DNA of 64,000 nt, from positions 490,883-554,882 of the forward strand of contig KV425554.1 of assembly GCA_001632425.1 (NCBI GenBank). The letters run 5' to 3'. The notes under the pieces are model-generated. The model ran no database searches. It had not been told where the DNA came from and saw nothing but the letters and a program-made list of their open reading frames with translations. The DNA is from Neolentinus lepideus HHB14362 ss-1 (lineage: Eukaryota; Basidiomycota; Agaricomycetes; Gloeophyllales; Gloeophyllaceae). Below, one piece after another: positions 9,462-21,254 of the stretch (position 1 is its first letter; every line of letters starts with the position of its first letter). The translations under genes and the position numbers were made by a program.

Positions 9462-12400
9462 ATGCCAGTCGGCTCTGAGAGCCTAGGTCAGCGCTGTTCG
9501 TCTCTTGTCACTGCTGCCAATGCCGCTAACAGCTGGTTACCTCGTAGGGCACTCCGGCCCTACATACATTTCACCACATTCGGCTGAAGTCATCCTCTCT
9601 GAAATCCGGCCAATCAAGCTCAAGGGCGACGCGTTATCTTCCATTAATGTCTTCCTCGACGAGCTCCTCTGGAATGTCCTCAATGCGTCCCGATCGTTGA
9701 CCACGGAAAAGTTGAAGGGTGGATTGACGAAGGTGTTGCCAACAACGCTTGGCAAGGAGGCATTGTTAGAGGCGGAAGTCGAGTTGAGGGCATATTGGGA
9801 GCGCACAAGTGCCTCAACGCCTGCGTCGCCGAACAGGCCCGGAGATGATGAGAAGACGTTTAACCTTGATTTGGCGTTTGAGGTGCGTTGTATGTCGTAC
9901 ATCCATGTAAGCCCTGTGCAGTTAACAGTTTCATTTGTGTGATAACAGCTGTTACGAGTCAAGTGTCAAGCTTATTCAACACTGAACGATGCGGACGAAG
10001 ATCCTGAAGCCGAATCTCGTTTGTACGATACAGTCTTCGCTTCTGGCCTGGTGCTCGTGCCTCCAAAGCCCGCTCTCGTGTCTCCTGCGGCGCTGTACTT
10101 GACTGCTATCCTTGAGTGCGTCGAGCTATCCTCTATCTTTAGTCCTCGCTCAATGCTTTGGTGACTCCAGGTCTATATGCGAGTGAGTGGCCGGTTAGCG
10201 CACGCATGACGGTCTTAATGTTGACTATTGCAGACATGTCCTTGCGAATGTTGGTCGCGTTGCTACCCGGGACAGCAGCAGAAGTACTGCCACAGTACAC
10301 GACTTATACATAGCTCTGTGCGAGGATGACGCTATCTACGGGTTCTTCAAGACCTTGAAGGGTGAGTTGTATTTTTCGAGAATGGCGATATCGCCTCAAC
10401 TAATCCAATCAAACATGCAGTCTACGAACAGATCGAGACTATGTCAAGACCAAGACGAAGCAAATCATTCTCGCGACCCTCTGATAAGTCGGGGTCTTCC
10501 TTACGCGCAGGCTCTCCTAATCAAGACCTCGCTCAAAGTCGCTCGCGATTATCGTCCGACTCAACTTCCACTGCCCACGCCAACGTAAATCTTGGGAACA
10601 TCCCTGCGGCATCGGCATCCCGGCATTCCTTTGAGAAAGCTCGAGCATTGAAGATATTCACGTCACATAATCGGTCGTCCAGTGACCAGAATCGTACCGA
10701 TCAAGCGGAGTCCCAGAACGGGCACAAAAAGACCGATTCCTTTCATGCCAATGGATCCAAGCTGGCTTTGCTGGCTAATGGTGATAGGGCAGCCACTGCT
10801 TCGGTAGAGTTTGAGGTTGGTCATGTTCCTGATATGCATCAGACGAACACTGATGTTGGGTCCCAGGAGGATGATATGCAAGATTTCGATGATTTGATGC
10901 GCTCGGGAACAACTATGAAAGTCTCTCTGACTCCAGACAGACTGAGGACAATGGAGGTGAGTTGTCTGAGAGGTATGCGGACATGAACGCTGGTTACTAA
11001 AGGTCCACAGGTTTATAACAAGGAGCGGAACCGACGCGAAAGCGCGAGATCCCCTAAACCGAGTTCGCAGGATGTCATCAGACCTGCCGTTAGTAGTGAC
11101 ACTGAGGAGGCTTCTAGCCTAAACACTAAGCGCCCTCGTGGTAGCAGACGGCCCGCCTTGCGCCACGTGGACTCAATCATTGAAGACGACGAAGAAAGCC
11201 ATGGCCTCGGTCCCTCACCGAAGGCACCCAGAGGCAACGGTATTGCTCAGCCTGAACCCATGCCATCGCAACCTTCTCCATTACACAATTCGCGCTTCCG
11301 CTCCGTCTCTACATCTAATGCCGTGAACAAGTCATTAGCACAGGGTCTCGATAGGAAGGCGTCTCTTAATGCCCTGCCCTCCGCTGCCGTGCAGTCTCCA
11401 CAGAAGAAGGAACGACCGGTGCCAAAGCAGTTGGATCTCTCAAATGGTGGTCCTCCCCGTACACGCAAAATCGGCCGGCGTCGGGAATCACTGGACTTGG
11501 ACGATATCATGAATGGGTCTGATGAAGAGGGTGAAGTCGAGTCGGTGACTGCAGTGGTCCAAACTCCCCGAACACCCAAATCAGCGCACCTCGCTGTATC
11601 TGCTAGGACTAGAGAGCTTATCGACTTTCTGTCTGAAGGCCCTCCAGAGATGCCGCCACTGCCGAAGACCGCCAGTGTCGTATCTTTCGAGACTACGAAG
11701 TCAGTGAGGAGACCTTCAGGTTTGAAGCGGATGATATCGAAGTTGAGTAAGGTTGGTTCGACGGAGCAGTTGAATGGGCAGGGACGCGAGAGGATGGTGA
11801 ATGGGGATGGTATGGGCTCTCTCAGTCGTCGACTTCCGGCTGCTAGTGCGACCACCACTTCCCTCGGAGCACTTTCCCTTTCATCTAAAAGATCGTACCC
11901 GAACGTTGCCGTGCCGCCGAGACCACCTCGATATTCTCAGCTCACCACTTCACCTTCACCGTCTTCACCTTCCCTTGGTTCATCCGAGGAGACATATGGG
12001 CTTACTCCTCCGTCGTCATATTCCCGCCGAACTGCTCCATCGAGAGATCCTAGCGACCTCACCATGACTTCAGTTGCATCTACCATCGCTTCTCGCAAAG
12101 TTGGGCAGTTCCAAGCTCCAAAGCCGGACTCCGCTGCTGCTGATCAGTCTTCTGTTACTTCGCGAGGCCAGTTATCAGTGAACACCCTTGATCGTTCAGA
12201 AGAGGATTCGATTAAAGGCCGGTCCCCAGCACGTGCTTTACCTACGCCTCCCTCCTCGGGGTTCAAGGATACGGCACCTCAAGATGTGCAAGGCAATGAA
12301 TCTGTACCGGTTGCTCAAGTAAAAGCTACTGCAGAGCGCCCTAGATCGAAGAGGGGGAGGGCAGACCAGACTCCGAAGGAAGAGCCGAGTCTAGTCTCCA

Positions 12401-12816
12401 CGCAAGTCGTTAATCCTCTTCCGTCCGCAGATGAGGTCAAGGACATACGTCGCTTGTTATCCAAGGCCACGTCTGCCGACGAATGTCGCCTGCTAATCGA
12501 CATGTTACTCCTCAAATGCGGGTTCAAGTTAGATGAAGAACCTGCGCGTGCAGCTTATCCCTCGCCCTCGCCCTCCATTGATACCCTTGTTTCATCTCAA
12601 GACCCAAATCTTGAGCAATCGCTTGTGGAATTACTTCTTAGCGGCAGCGCCGCGGACATATCTATCGTTGCGGACCAGGAAAAAGAAACTGCCACCGCCT
12701 CTGACACCCGCCATGCATCTCATACTACTAATTCTGCGACACTCCGGAAGCAACGTTGTGAGGCAGACGATTTCTTGCAGTCACGAGTGCCGCCTGTCAT
12801 TCGGATGGAGGGCTGA
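9462..12816 (+). CDS. Histone-fold doublet protein (H2B-like plus H2A-like) with long disordered tail
   Basis: Seven exons join in phase: 9462-9486, 9548-9882, 9949-10115, 10171-10182, 10234-10361, 10421-10956 and 11011-12816, giving 1,002 residues. Residues ~18-93 resemble histone H2B: the segments DALSSINVFLDELLWNVL and KVLPTTLGKEALLEAEVEL match the H2B helix 2 and C-terminal helix patterns. Residues ~164-224 resemble H2A: SPAALYLTAILESICEHVL matches the APVYLAAVLEYL helix, and VHDLYIALCEDDAIYGFF matches the H2A RHLQLAIRNDEELNKLL segment. The two folds sit in one chain, as in H2B-H2A doublets and in the tandem histone folds of the Ras exchange factor Sos. The remaining ~770 residues are Ser/Pro/Arg-rich, without a domain I recognise. 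Chromatin or membrane function cannot be decided from sequence. Confidence 0.75.
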
Positions 12817-13017
12817 TCCACTGGACGGAATGTTTTGCTGGTATTTTGTTATTGATCTACTTACTATTTGACTGATGCTATCAGGTATATAATGTAATTG
12901 TCTCTCGTTCAGTTCATCATCTTGGTCTGCGTAAATTTGATCTTTGCATATGGCTGCATATTCGTCGGTTAACATATGGAAGTAGTATTACGCGATGATA
13001 TACATATAGATAGGACT

Positions 13018-16000
13018 CTAGTGAACCTCCAGAGAAACGGCGATCCCCATAGCTGCAAGTTCCGCACACAAATATCGGAAGACATAAGGTACGGCGACAA
13101 CATCCAGGTCTCCCCCTTTTCCTGTCCGCCCCAAGACGTTGACTGACGAGATTGCAACTCTAACATCTGCACGATGTAGGTCTGGTAAATCGTTTCCGTT
13201 GGCGAGAGCTCTCCTTTGGCGTTCATTCTCTTGCTCTGCAGCAGCGCGACAAACCCGGCAGTATTCACCGTTCGGACCAGTGGGTTTTGGCATACCCGTG
13301 GCTTCGATGATTACTTCTCCTAGTCGTATATCGTCGTAGCCCAAGGAGATCAGACTACCGCACGTCCGGCATACCCAAGCAGTTGAGTAGTCGGAGCAAT
13401 TCATCAGCCTGTCTTGCAGAAGGAACGACGTGCCATGGGCTATTAGGGCATCACGCTCCATTTCACCGAAACGGATACCACCAGCGCGTTTGCGACCCTA
13501 AAGGATGTGTTAGACTTATCTGAGATAGATATTGAGTGTTCTAATCTCACTTTCACAGGTTGGCGAGTGACTGGATCAACAGGACCTGTGGTACGGACTT
13601 GAAACTTATCAAGAACCATGTGCCGCAAGCGCTGATAATAGACGACACCGATGTAGATGTCAGCTGCAAATTCTTGTCCAGTGATACCCGAGTACATGGG
13701 CTCGTTTCCATAGTAGTTGTATCCTGCTGCTAGAAGCTGCTCTCCGAAATAATCGATAGCGGTATCCTTTTCGGAGAATCTATCAGATCATGTCAGAGAC
13801 AAAGATAACGAGATCATAACATAATGCGTACTTGAAAGGAGTAGCATCTTGTGCTAGACCGTGCATGGCACCGGCCTTACCTGCCATACTCTCTACTAGC
13901 ATGCCTATAGTCATACGACTAGGGAAGGCATGCGGATTGATTATAACGTCTGGTTGCATCCCGCTCTCCGTGAACGGCATGTCGATGGCCGGCCACTTTT
14001 GCGAACATACACCCTTTTGACCGTGACGGGACGAAAATTTATCCCCTATTACAGGCGACCGCGCTATCCTTATGGTTACTTGGATCTTCTGACATTCCAA
14101 GTCAGCGGCATCGCTGCCTAATGCGCAGGCATAAATATTACAGCACGATCTCAGAAAGCCAAGAACGTACCTAGGATGCGAACTTCGTCCACATACGCGA
14201 CCTCATCACCCTTGTATTTGACAAATTTTGTCCGCGAGGTAGTGTCATCGATGTACGCGGCAATAGGATCACCAGGTGCCAAACGAATGCCAACGAAGGG
14301 GTATCCATCCAGATCCAAAAATTTACAGCACCAATGTTGCTTGTCTCCAGGTTCCGTACGAATGTCGTAGCCCAAACCGAAGTGCAGCGTCGGAGCTGAG
14401 GTTGACCGTGAAGCGCCCTTGACATCCTTGAGGTCGATGATCTGCGACTTGTACACTGTACCATAACCGAATCCTCGCTCGTGGGCCGATTTGTTGAGGA
14501 TCATGGCGTCTTCCATGTCGTACCCAGTGTAAGAGATAACCGCCACGATCGCGTTGGTGCCATTGGGGAAGGAGTCCATGCCGTAGGTTTCATGCAGTTC
14601 CGGACGAACAACAGGCGTCTGACCAGTCTGTAACCGATAGAGCTTGTTATCTGTCCGATGTTGCAAGGCCGTCGAAGGCGTGCCCATAGTTTGTTTACCC
14701 ATCTAAACCATCAAAATACTCGTGAACGCGACTCGACCAGACAAGCATTCTACACATACCTGACACTGATAAATATTCCTCGGACTCTGGTTAAAGTCAG
14801 AGAACGGCGTCAAATTGGCCAGAATCGACAGAAAGTTCGTTGGTGCATGCTCCACATGTGTCGATACGCCCCTCTCAATCTCCTCCGGCGTACAAGCAAT
14901 ATCCATATATACCTGCTCAAAGCTACCCACCTGATCATCCCTCTGGTTCGCCAAATACTTTACCGGTCTCATCATCCTCGATCTGCTCGAGAACAGATAC
15001 AACCCAGGATACTGCCCGCCCTTGCTAGGCGGCACCCACCCGATTTCGAGATCCAGAGGGACACCGTGCCGGCCTTCGGTCTTCCATATGCGGAGGTTCA
15101 CGGCTAGCTGTCTTGCAACGGGCGCGCGCGCCCAGCCGATGACATGCCCGTCGAGCTGGACGACGAGATTCTTAGTGCCATCGATGGAGAGGGTAAAGGT
15201 TTGCGTCATGCCATGAGCAATGAGGAGGGCGGGAAGATGGGAAACTTTGAGGGGGGTGGTAATTATGCGGCAGGTGCGGGAGAGATGATTGAGCAGACCG
15301 CAAGGCGAACCGTCTGGGGTGTGGACTGGGCAGAGGAAACCTGCGCAAGGATTCAGTCTGCCGGTCCATGCGAACACGAACCAGTGATCATTAACGCACC
15401 CCAAGCTTCAGGCAGCAACTTCCGCACGGTTGTAGTCTTCAATTCCGCAAAGAAAGCACCACGATGTATCGACCTAAAATGGCTGATATAACGCATCCAG
15501 TTCAGCTTCTCCGCGACGATAGTGAAACCAGACGCCTGTTGCAAGTCCAGTCCCGTAGGTGACACAAGATTACCTGTTGCAAGGAAGTGCGACATCTTCG
15601 AGCCGATGTCGAAGTTCACTCGACTTAGGACTTTGTTGAAGTATCTTGCTGAGATGATAATCACGATAAGCCGAGCGTCAAGGGGTATTATTCATTGAAA
15701 GGCGAATAGGAATAAGACACACCATCGAAGAAGTCGACAGAGGGCTCTTGGTTCCGGACGTCTAGCATGATCTGGTTGCGCACTTGATTGAGACATTCTT
15801 CTAGACGCTCCTTGATGATCATACCGTATAGAGTGCCAGGAAGGAGGACCTCTTGGTGCTGCGGAGAGTCGGGATTATCTGGACAGCATGATTTCGATAC
15901 CAAGGAGTACAGTTTCCTCAGCATGAATCTATATTCGCAATTAGCTAAGCTGATCTTCGTAATTGTGAGGGTATTACTTACAACAGCATCCGGAACTTGT

Positions 16001-17306
16001 CTCTTGCGTCCGGGAGATGGACGAGAACCACCTTCTGCACAAGCCATGCACCGACAGCCAGATTATCCCAGTCCTCCGGCAGCCCGAGAACAACCCGGAA
16101 CTTGTCACCCAGATACTCAAGACACTGGTCACCCGTATACAAGCTATGCATCTTGAAGCTGCGCAACAGCAACTCCACCCGATCTGTCAAGAACGTGTTC
16201 TCATAATCCTGCATAATAACGCCCTCAAAAATCTCCTTGTCCGATGCCCCCACAAGTGCCTTCAAAATCAACATGATTGGAATAACATATTCCTGCTTGC
16301 GCCACGTGAATCTCAGCGTAGCGCTCCCGTTCGCCAAGTAATGCAGCGTATTTGTCACGCTCGTTTGATCGGGGCGCACGCAGCGGATCTGCACGGCGTA
16401 GGGTGTGTATGAGGGCCCTCGGTTCGTCCAGGAGGGGCGCACGAGCGCGATGACGTGGTGACGACGGGGAAGAATGAGGTACCGGATGAGACGCTCGTTA
16501 CCGTTGATGATGAAGTAGCCACCGAATTCTTCGGGCTCTTCGTGTCTATTCACGAGGTCGGCGGAGGAGAGGCCGCGGAGGTTGCACCGTACGGACTGAG
16601 GAAGAAAGAGTGAGGAGTGATATAAAAATATGGAAGAGGCACAGAGAGATACACACGCGAACCATGACAGGGACAAGGCCACAATCTTTGATGACTGAAT
16701 GCTCAACTTCACCATCGCGGTCGAGCTTCCAACAGATTTTTACCGACATGCGACCTCGGTAAGAGGTCAGACGTTCTCGAGCCTAAGATATAGATCTTCC
16801 CGTTAATATTCCAGCTCTTCCGTCACAAATCTACGACGCTGAACATGCAGCACTCACCTCGAAAGGATATACCCGAATGTCATTCGCATGCTTAATTTTT
16901 TCTGGCACCCTTGGCTTCGATAATGACACCTGCTCAATCCAGACTTACAGCGAGCTTCTTATATCATGCTCAGCTAAAATAACGCGTTATACAAAGACTT
17001 ACAGCTTAATCGGTTTCCCCAGCCTGTCTGGTCACTTTCCGCGCCGACCTGACCCGCTCCGTCGAACACCACCCTCTCCCCAATATCCTTGATTGCTAAC
17101 GAAAGTAAGCCACGCCCATCACCATCGCCTAATGGTAACCCGGAGTCGTCGAAGAGAGCATTGAATGATTCGATGTGTGGGGTCACGAATTCATTGAGGA
17201 TAGGTACCGATGCCCCGTCCTCGGGTGGATTGCGGAAAGTTTTCTCCCTCTGGAGAGTATTAAACGTGCTCCTATATTTTCTTGTCGACGGGCCTGCGTC
17301 GGCCAT
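13018..17306 (-). CDS. RPA2: DNA-directed RNA polymerase I, second-largest subunit (Rpa135/Rpa2)
   Basis: Eleven exons on the minus strand join in phase (17306-17003, 16943-16858, 16782-16657, 16595-15982, 15928-15723, 15648-15400, 15340-14760, 14702-14171, 14117-13832, 13779-13551, 13497-13018), giving 1,230 residues, close to yeast Rpa135 (1,203). The protein is the beta-like half of the polymerase I active centre that transcribes rDNA in the nucleolus. Family marks are the protrusion start [10 protein letters not shown], the lobe and fork region [46 protein letters not shown], the hybrid-binding [15 protein letters not shown], and a C-terminal zinc site with CRTC and CRVC pairs. The end [17 protein letters not shown] matches polymerase I rather than II or III. 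It shares a 245-bp divergent promoter region with the nucleoporin gene. Confidence 0.95.
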
Positions 17307-17551
17307 TGTTGATGCTCACCGTCAGCGACTTTGGAGAGTGTACAGTGGCGGCGGCAGCCTTCGAAACCTCGATCAAGAAAATATGCACCCATAAATGGAC
17401 CGTGGGAGAAAAAGATAATTGGGTTACTACGCAGCGGTACCGCGTGAGAACTTCATGACCTGCCGATGAAGGCGCGGTCACTGCCTGGTACGGCGCCGAC
17501 GCGCTCTTTGTACACCAACGACCACCATTAATCAACATTCACGCGCTCAAC
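17307..17551. promoter_or_regulatory. Divergent intergenic region between RPA2 and the Nup98-type gene
   Basis: Only 245 bp separate the two start codons, which face away from each other, so the 5' regions of a polymerase I subunit and a nuclear pore protein must share this sequence. I see no clear TATA box in either direction. Confidence 0.6.
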
Positions 17552-20500
17552 ATGTTCGGAGGAACCAACATCACGTCATCCTGGGCGAACCCACAGCAAA
17601 ACCAGCAGCAGCAGCCGCAGCCACAGCAGCAACAACAGCAGGGTGGTTCTGCTTTTGGCCAGCCTGGCGGATTTGGCAGTTCAGGTTTGTGTTCTGTCTC
17701 TGTGGCAAAGGTGTCTCAGATCGCTTATATGGCAACTCAAGCAGTGTTCGGTTCTGGCGGCACATTCAGTCAACCACAACAACCACAGCAGCCCCAGGCA
17801 AACCCAATGTTTGGAAATCTGGGTGGACCGAGCAATACAGGCCCGGGCACATCAACGTTTGGTGGTGGTGGTAACGGTGCGTGATTACTTCGAATACCAT
17901 ATCTGCTACAACGCTCAATTCCAATTACAGGCACGTTTGGCTTGAACCCTGCTAGTAATAGCTCCAGCATATTCGGGGCAAAGCCGGCTACAACCGGGTT
18001 TGGTACGTTCGGTGGGGGTGGCACCTCGACCTTTGGTGGCACTGGAAGCACCTTTGGTTCTAATCCAGCTGCAACGAGCTCTCAGCCCATTCCCAGCATC
18101 TTTGGAACGCCGGGCCCGAGCACGGCGGGCACGGGGAGTGCGTTTGGCAGTGGGAACAGTCTGTTTGGAAATAAGCCTACGCCTACATTTGGAGCTGGAA
18201 CGCGTGAGTTTATTTGTCCAAATTGTGAGCAACGTTTGACATGTCTTCTAGTCGGTACTACGACAAGTACCGATGGTGTACCTCCAGTCACCACAGGAAC
18301 TGTCAATCCACCCTACAATGTATTCACTGAGAAGGACGGGACAGTAACGAGCCAGTTCCAATCCATCTCTTGCATGCCTGCATATCGTGGGACTTCATTC
18401 GAAGTGCGTATCCCTCAGCCTAAATTCTGACTTCACCTCATAGCATGTACTATCAGGAACTACGCGTTCAAGACTACCTTCAAGGACGGAAAACAGCCAG
18501 CACCGGTGCCTTCGGTCAGCCCACCACATTTGGCGCACCTCAACAGCCGACACAACCCTCTGGCGGGCTCTTCGGCTCAACCCCATCTACATTTGGGTCA
18601 ACACCCGCCGCGGGCTCCAGTCTCTTCGGCAACACCCAGCCGGCCAACACGACCGGCTCCAGCCTGTTCGGCGGTGGCACCTTCGGCCAACAGAATCAGC
18701 AGCAACAGCAGCAGCAGCAGCAGCAACAACAACAACAACCCCAGCAGCAGCAGAGTGGCGGCCTTTTCGCCAGCACCTTTGGCCAGCCCCAGCCGAATCA
18801 ACAACAGGGTGCTGGTACCGCCGGAGGACTATTTGGTAACCTGGGTCAGCAGCAGCAGAACAAACCTCCGACGTTTGGCACATTTGGTAATACGGGGAAC
18901 ACCTTCGGCAGCGGTGGGTCCTTGTTTGGGGGAACAAATCAGCAGCAACAACCACAACAGCAGCAGCAACAGCAGTCGACCGTCCCGAGTTTATTCGGAA
19001 ATCCGCAGCAGAATACGGGCAGCAGTTTGTTTGGTGGTGAGTATTTCGCGAGTAAGAATGGACGCATGCTCACTAACGCTGCTCAAGGACAAACGAATGG
19101 ACCGAAGCCTGGAGGGCTTTTTGGGACGACTACTACGCAACCCACACAACCTACTACAAACTTCGGCGGCTTGTTTGGAAACACGCAACAAAATCAACAA
19201 CAGCAACAGCAACAACAGCTCCCACAGCAGCAGGGTGGTGGGCTGTTTGGTGGGAGTAGTCTCTTCGGTGGGAATAATCAGCAGCAGCAACCGCAGCAGC
19301 AGCAGCCTGGAAGTCGTAAGTGGCATGATGACTTCGTGTACGTTCATGTCTCACCTTCATTCTAGTGTTTGGCACTGCGCAGCAGCCACAGCAGCAGCAG
19401 CAGCAGCAAGGTGGTGGTTTGTTCGGAAACACTGGTGGCGGCGGAGGCCTCTTCGGGAACACGCAGAACCTGCAGCAGCAGCCTCAACAGCAGCAACAAA
19501 GTAATCTTGGGAGTCTGTTCGGACCGAAGCCTGCAAATACCACAAACACTGGGACGGGTGGCGGTCTCTTCGGTAATTTTGGGCAGCAGAATACTGGTGC
19601 GGGAATGACCTCGACGAATCCTCTTTTCGGAAATGCACAGACTACGAACCAGCAACCCAATACTGGCGGCGGTTTGTTCGGCGGTAGTTCACTCTTTGGT
19701 AACAGACCAGCTGCGCCTGCGCTGGGTGCATCAGCGTCACAACAGCCCGGCGCACTTGGTAGTTCGCTCTTCGGTAACACCAACATGTCGATGAACAATG
19801 CGCTCACACAACAGCAGGCTCCTCCCCCGTTAATTGCGTCCGTCGCACAACCCATCAGCGCGCCCCTCCCAATATTCAACATGCTCCCTCCAGGCCCGCG
19901 TGCCTTCTTCCTCGACGAACCTAAGAAGAAAGTTAGCCTATACGAACTACCGCCGCACCGACCCACTGGCCCATTCGTGCGATTCATGAATACTTCGCAC
20001 ACGAACTCTGGTGGCCGGTCGCGCCTACGCGGGTTCTCGTCGCCCCCTGTAGCGAATCTTACGATTCCGAGAGGGAGAATTGAAGGTGGACCACTGGACC
20101 TGAATAGAGTGGCTGCTGCGCCGCCACCCCCAGAGATAACGGATGTGGGGGGTCAACCGAGCTCTGCGCTTGGGAGCGGCGGGAGAAAGAGTGTGAGGAA
20201 GCTGGTGCTGGATCGGAGAGTCGACCCTTCGGAGTTCTTTAACAAGACCATTGGACCTGGGAAGGGATTCTTGGGGTCGCCTAGTAAAGTGACATTTAGC
20301 CCGCAGCTCATGATTGCGGAGAGGGAGAGGGATGCCATCAAGCATGGGAACATACCGAGGCAGGAGGTCGCGCCACAGCCCGCGAACAATGCTGTGTCTG
20401 CGAAGGATACGCAGCAAACGCAGCTGCAGCATGGGGAGTATTACACCAAGCCTAGTCTCAAGGAGTTGCGGGATAAGAGCTTTAACGAGCTGTCCCACTT

Positions 20501-20870
20501 CGAGAACCTGGTAGTTGGTCGGGCGGGCTACGGCGAGATCCAGTTCTTGGACGAAGTCGATTTGACGCACCTGCCGAAGCTGAAGTACTTGCTGGGCGAT
20601 GTTATCCGATTCGACGATAAGGAATGTTCGGTGTACGCGGACCACCCAACCATCGACAAGCCGCCACCTGGGGAAGGTTTGAACGTTAGAGCGAGGATTG
20701 AGCTCGTTGGGTGCTGGGCTCTTGACAAGGCGACAAGGGAACCTATCAAGGACCCAGCACACCCCGCTGCTGTTAAGCACCTCAAGCGCTTGGAGAAGAT
20801 GAAGGATACACATTTCGAGAGGTTCGATATCGAGGAGGGACGATGGGTTTTTACCGTGGATAGCTTCTGA
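17552..20870 (+). CDS. NUP98: Nup98-type FG/GLFG nucleoporin without a Nup96 part
   Basis: Seven exons join in phase (17552-17684, 17745-17876, 17931-18203, 18252-18403, 18457-19036, 19088-19315, 19366-20870), giving 1,000 residues. The first ~670 residues are FG and GLFG repeats set in poly-Gln, the phase that forms the pore permeability barrier. A GLEBS motif, which binds the mRNA export factor Gle2/Rae1, spans the exon 4/5 junction (FQSISCMPAYRGTSFE joined to ELRVQDYLQGRK). The last ~150 residues are the nucleoporin autoproteolytic domain fold (YYTKPSLKELRD, GRAGYGEIQFLDEVDLT, GRWVFTV). The protein stops at DSF, where self-cleaving homologues have HF followed by Ser, so it should not be cleaved. 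It is therefore like yeast Nup100/Nup116 rather than Nup145 or Nup98-Nup96. Confidence 0.93.
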
Positions 20871-21254
20871 GTTCATGGTGTCTCTTGATTGTATTCGAAC
20901 CCCATCCCGGTATTGCTAGTAATGTAGTAGTAGTAGTTCGCATTAGTTACTCATCTGAATACTGCGATCATGTTCTTGGCAACATAATGACTACAGATAA
21001 TGTATCCAGAGTGTGGTCGTCCCGCGCGAACGAGCGAGCGTTTCTTGATCCAGAGTGCGAGTAATACTAATAAGTTCCAAGTATACAGTTGTATGATATA
21101 TGTCCACCGCTCCCCTCCCCGAACTCTGCCTAACCTATTGATACATTAAAAAGAGCATCATTTCTATTCGTCCTTTGAACGCTCTGATATGTGGCATATC
21201 ATTCGCTTCTGGCTACAACTTCTGCGTTTCCTTTGATCTGTAGCCTTGGCCGAT
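20871..21254. other. Convergent 3' flanks
   Basis: This 384-bp stretch lies between the stop codons of the nucleoporin gene and the thioesterase gene, which converge. I see only probable 3' untranslated sequence of both and no further gene. Confidence 0.6.

Noticed and set aside
11247..11858. 203-codon open frame on the minus strand
   Set aside because: It lies wholly opposite the last exon of the histone-fold gene and has no start context, splice pattern or domain; it is a shadow of the Ser/Pro-rich coding strand.
18506..19504. 332-codon open frame on the plus strand, rich in Ser and Asn
   Set aside because: It is the +1 reading of the CAG-repeat nucleoporin exons; the poly-Gln/GLFG frame is the real one.
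18587..19655. Leu-rich open frames on the minus strand that look like membrane proteins
   Set aside because: Runs of Leu come from the complement of CAG repeats in the nucleoporin gene.
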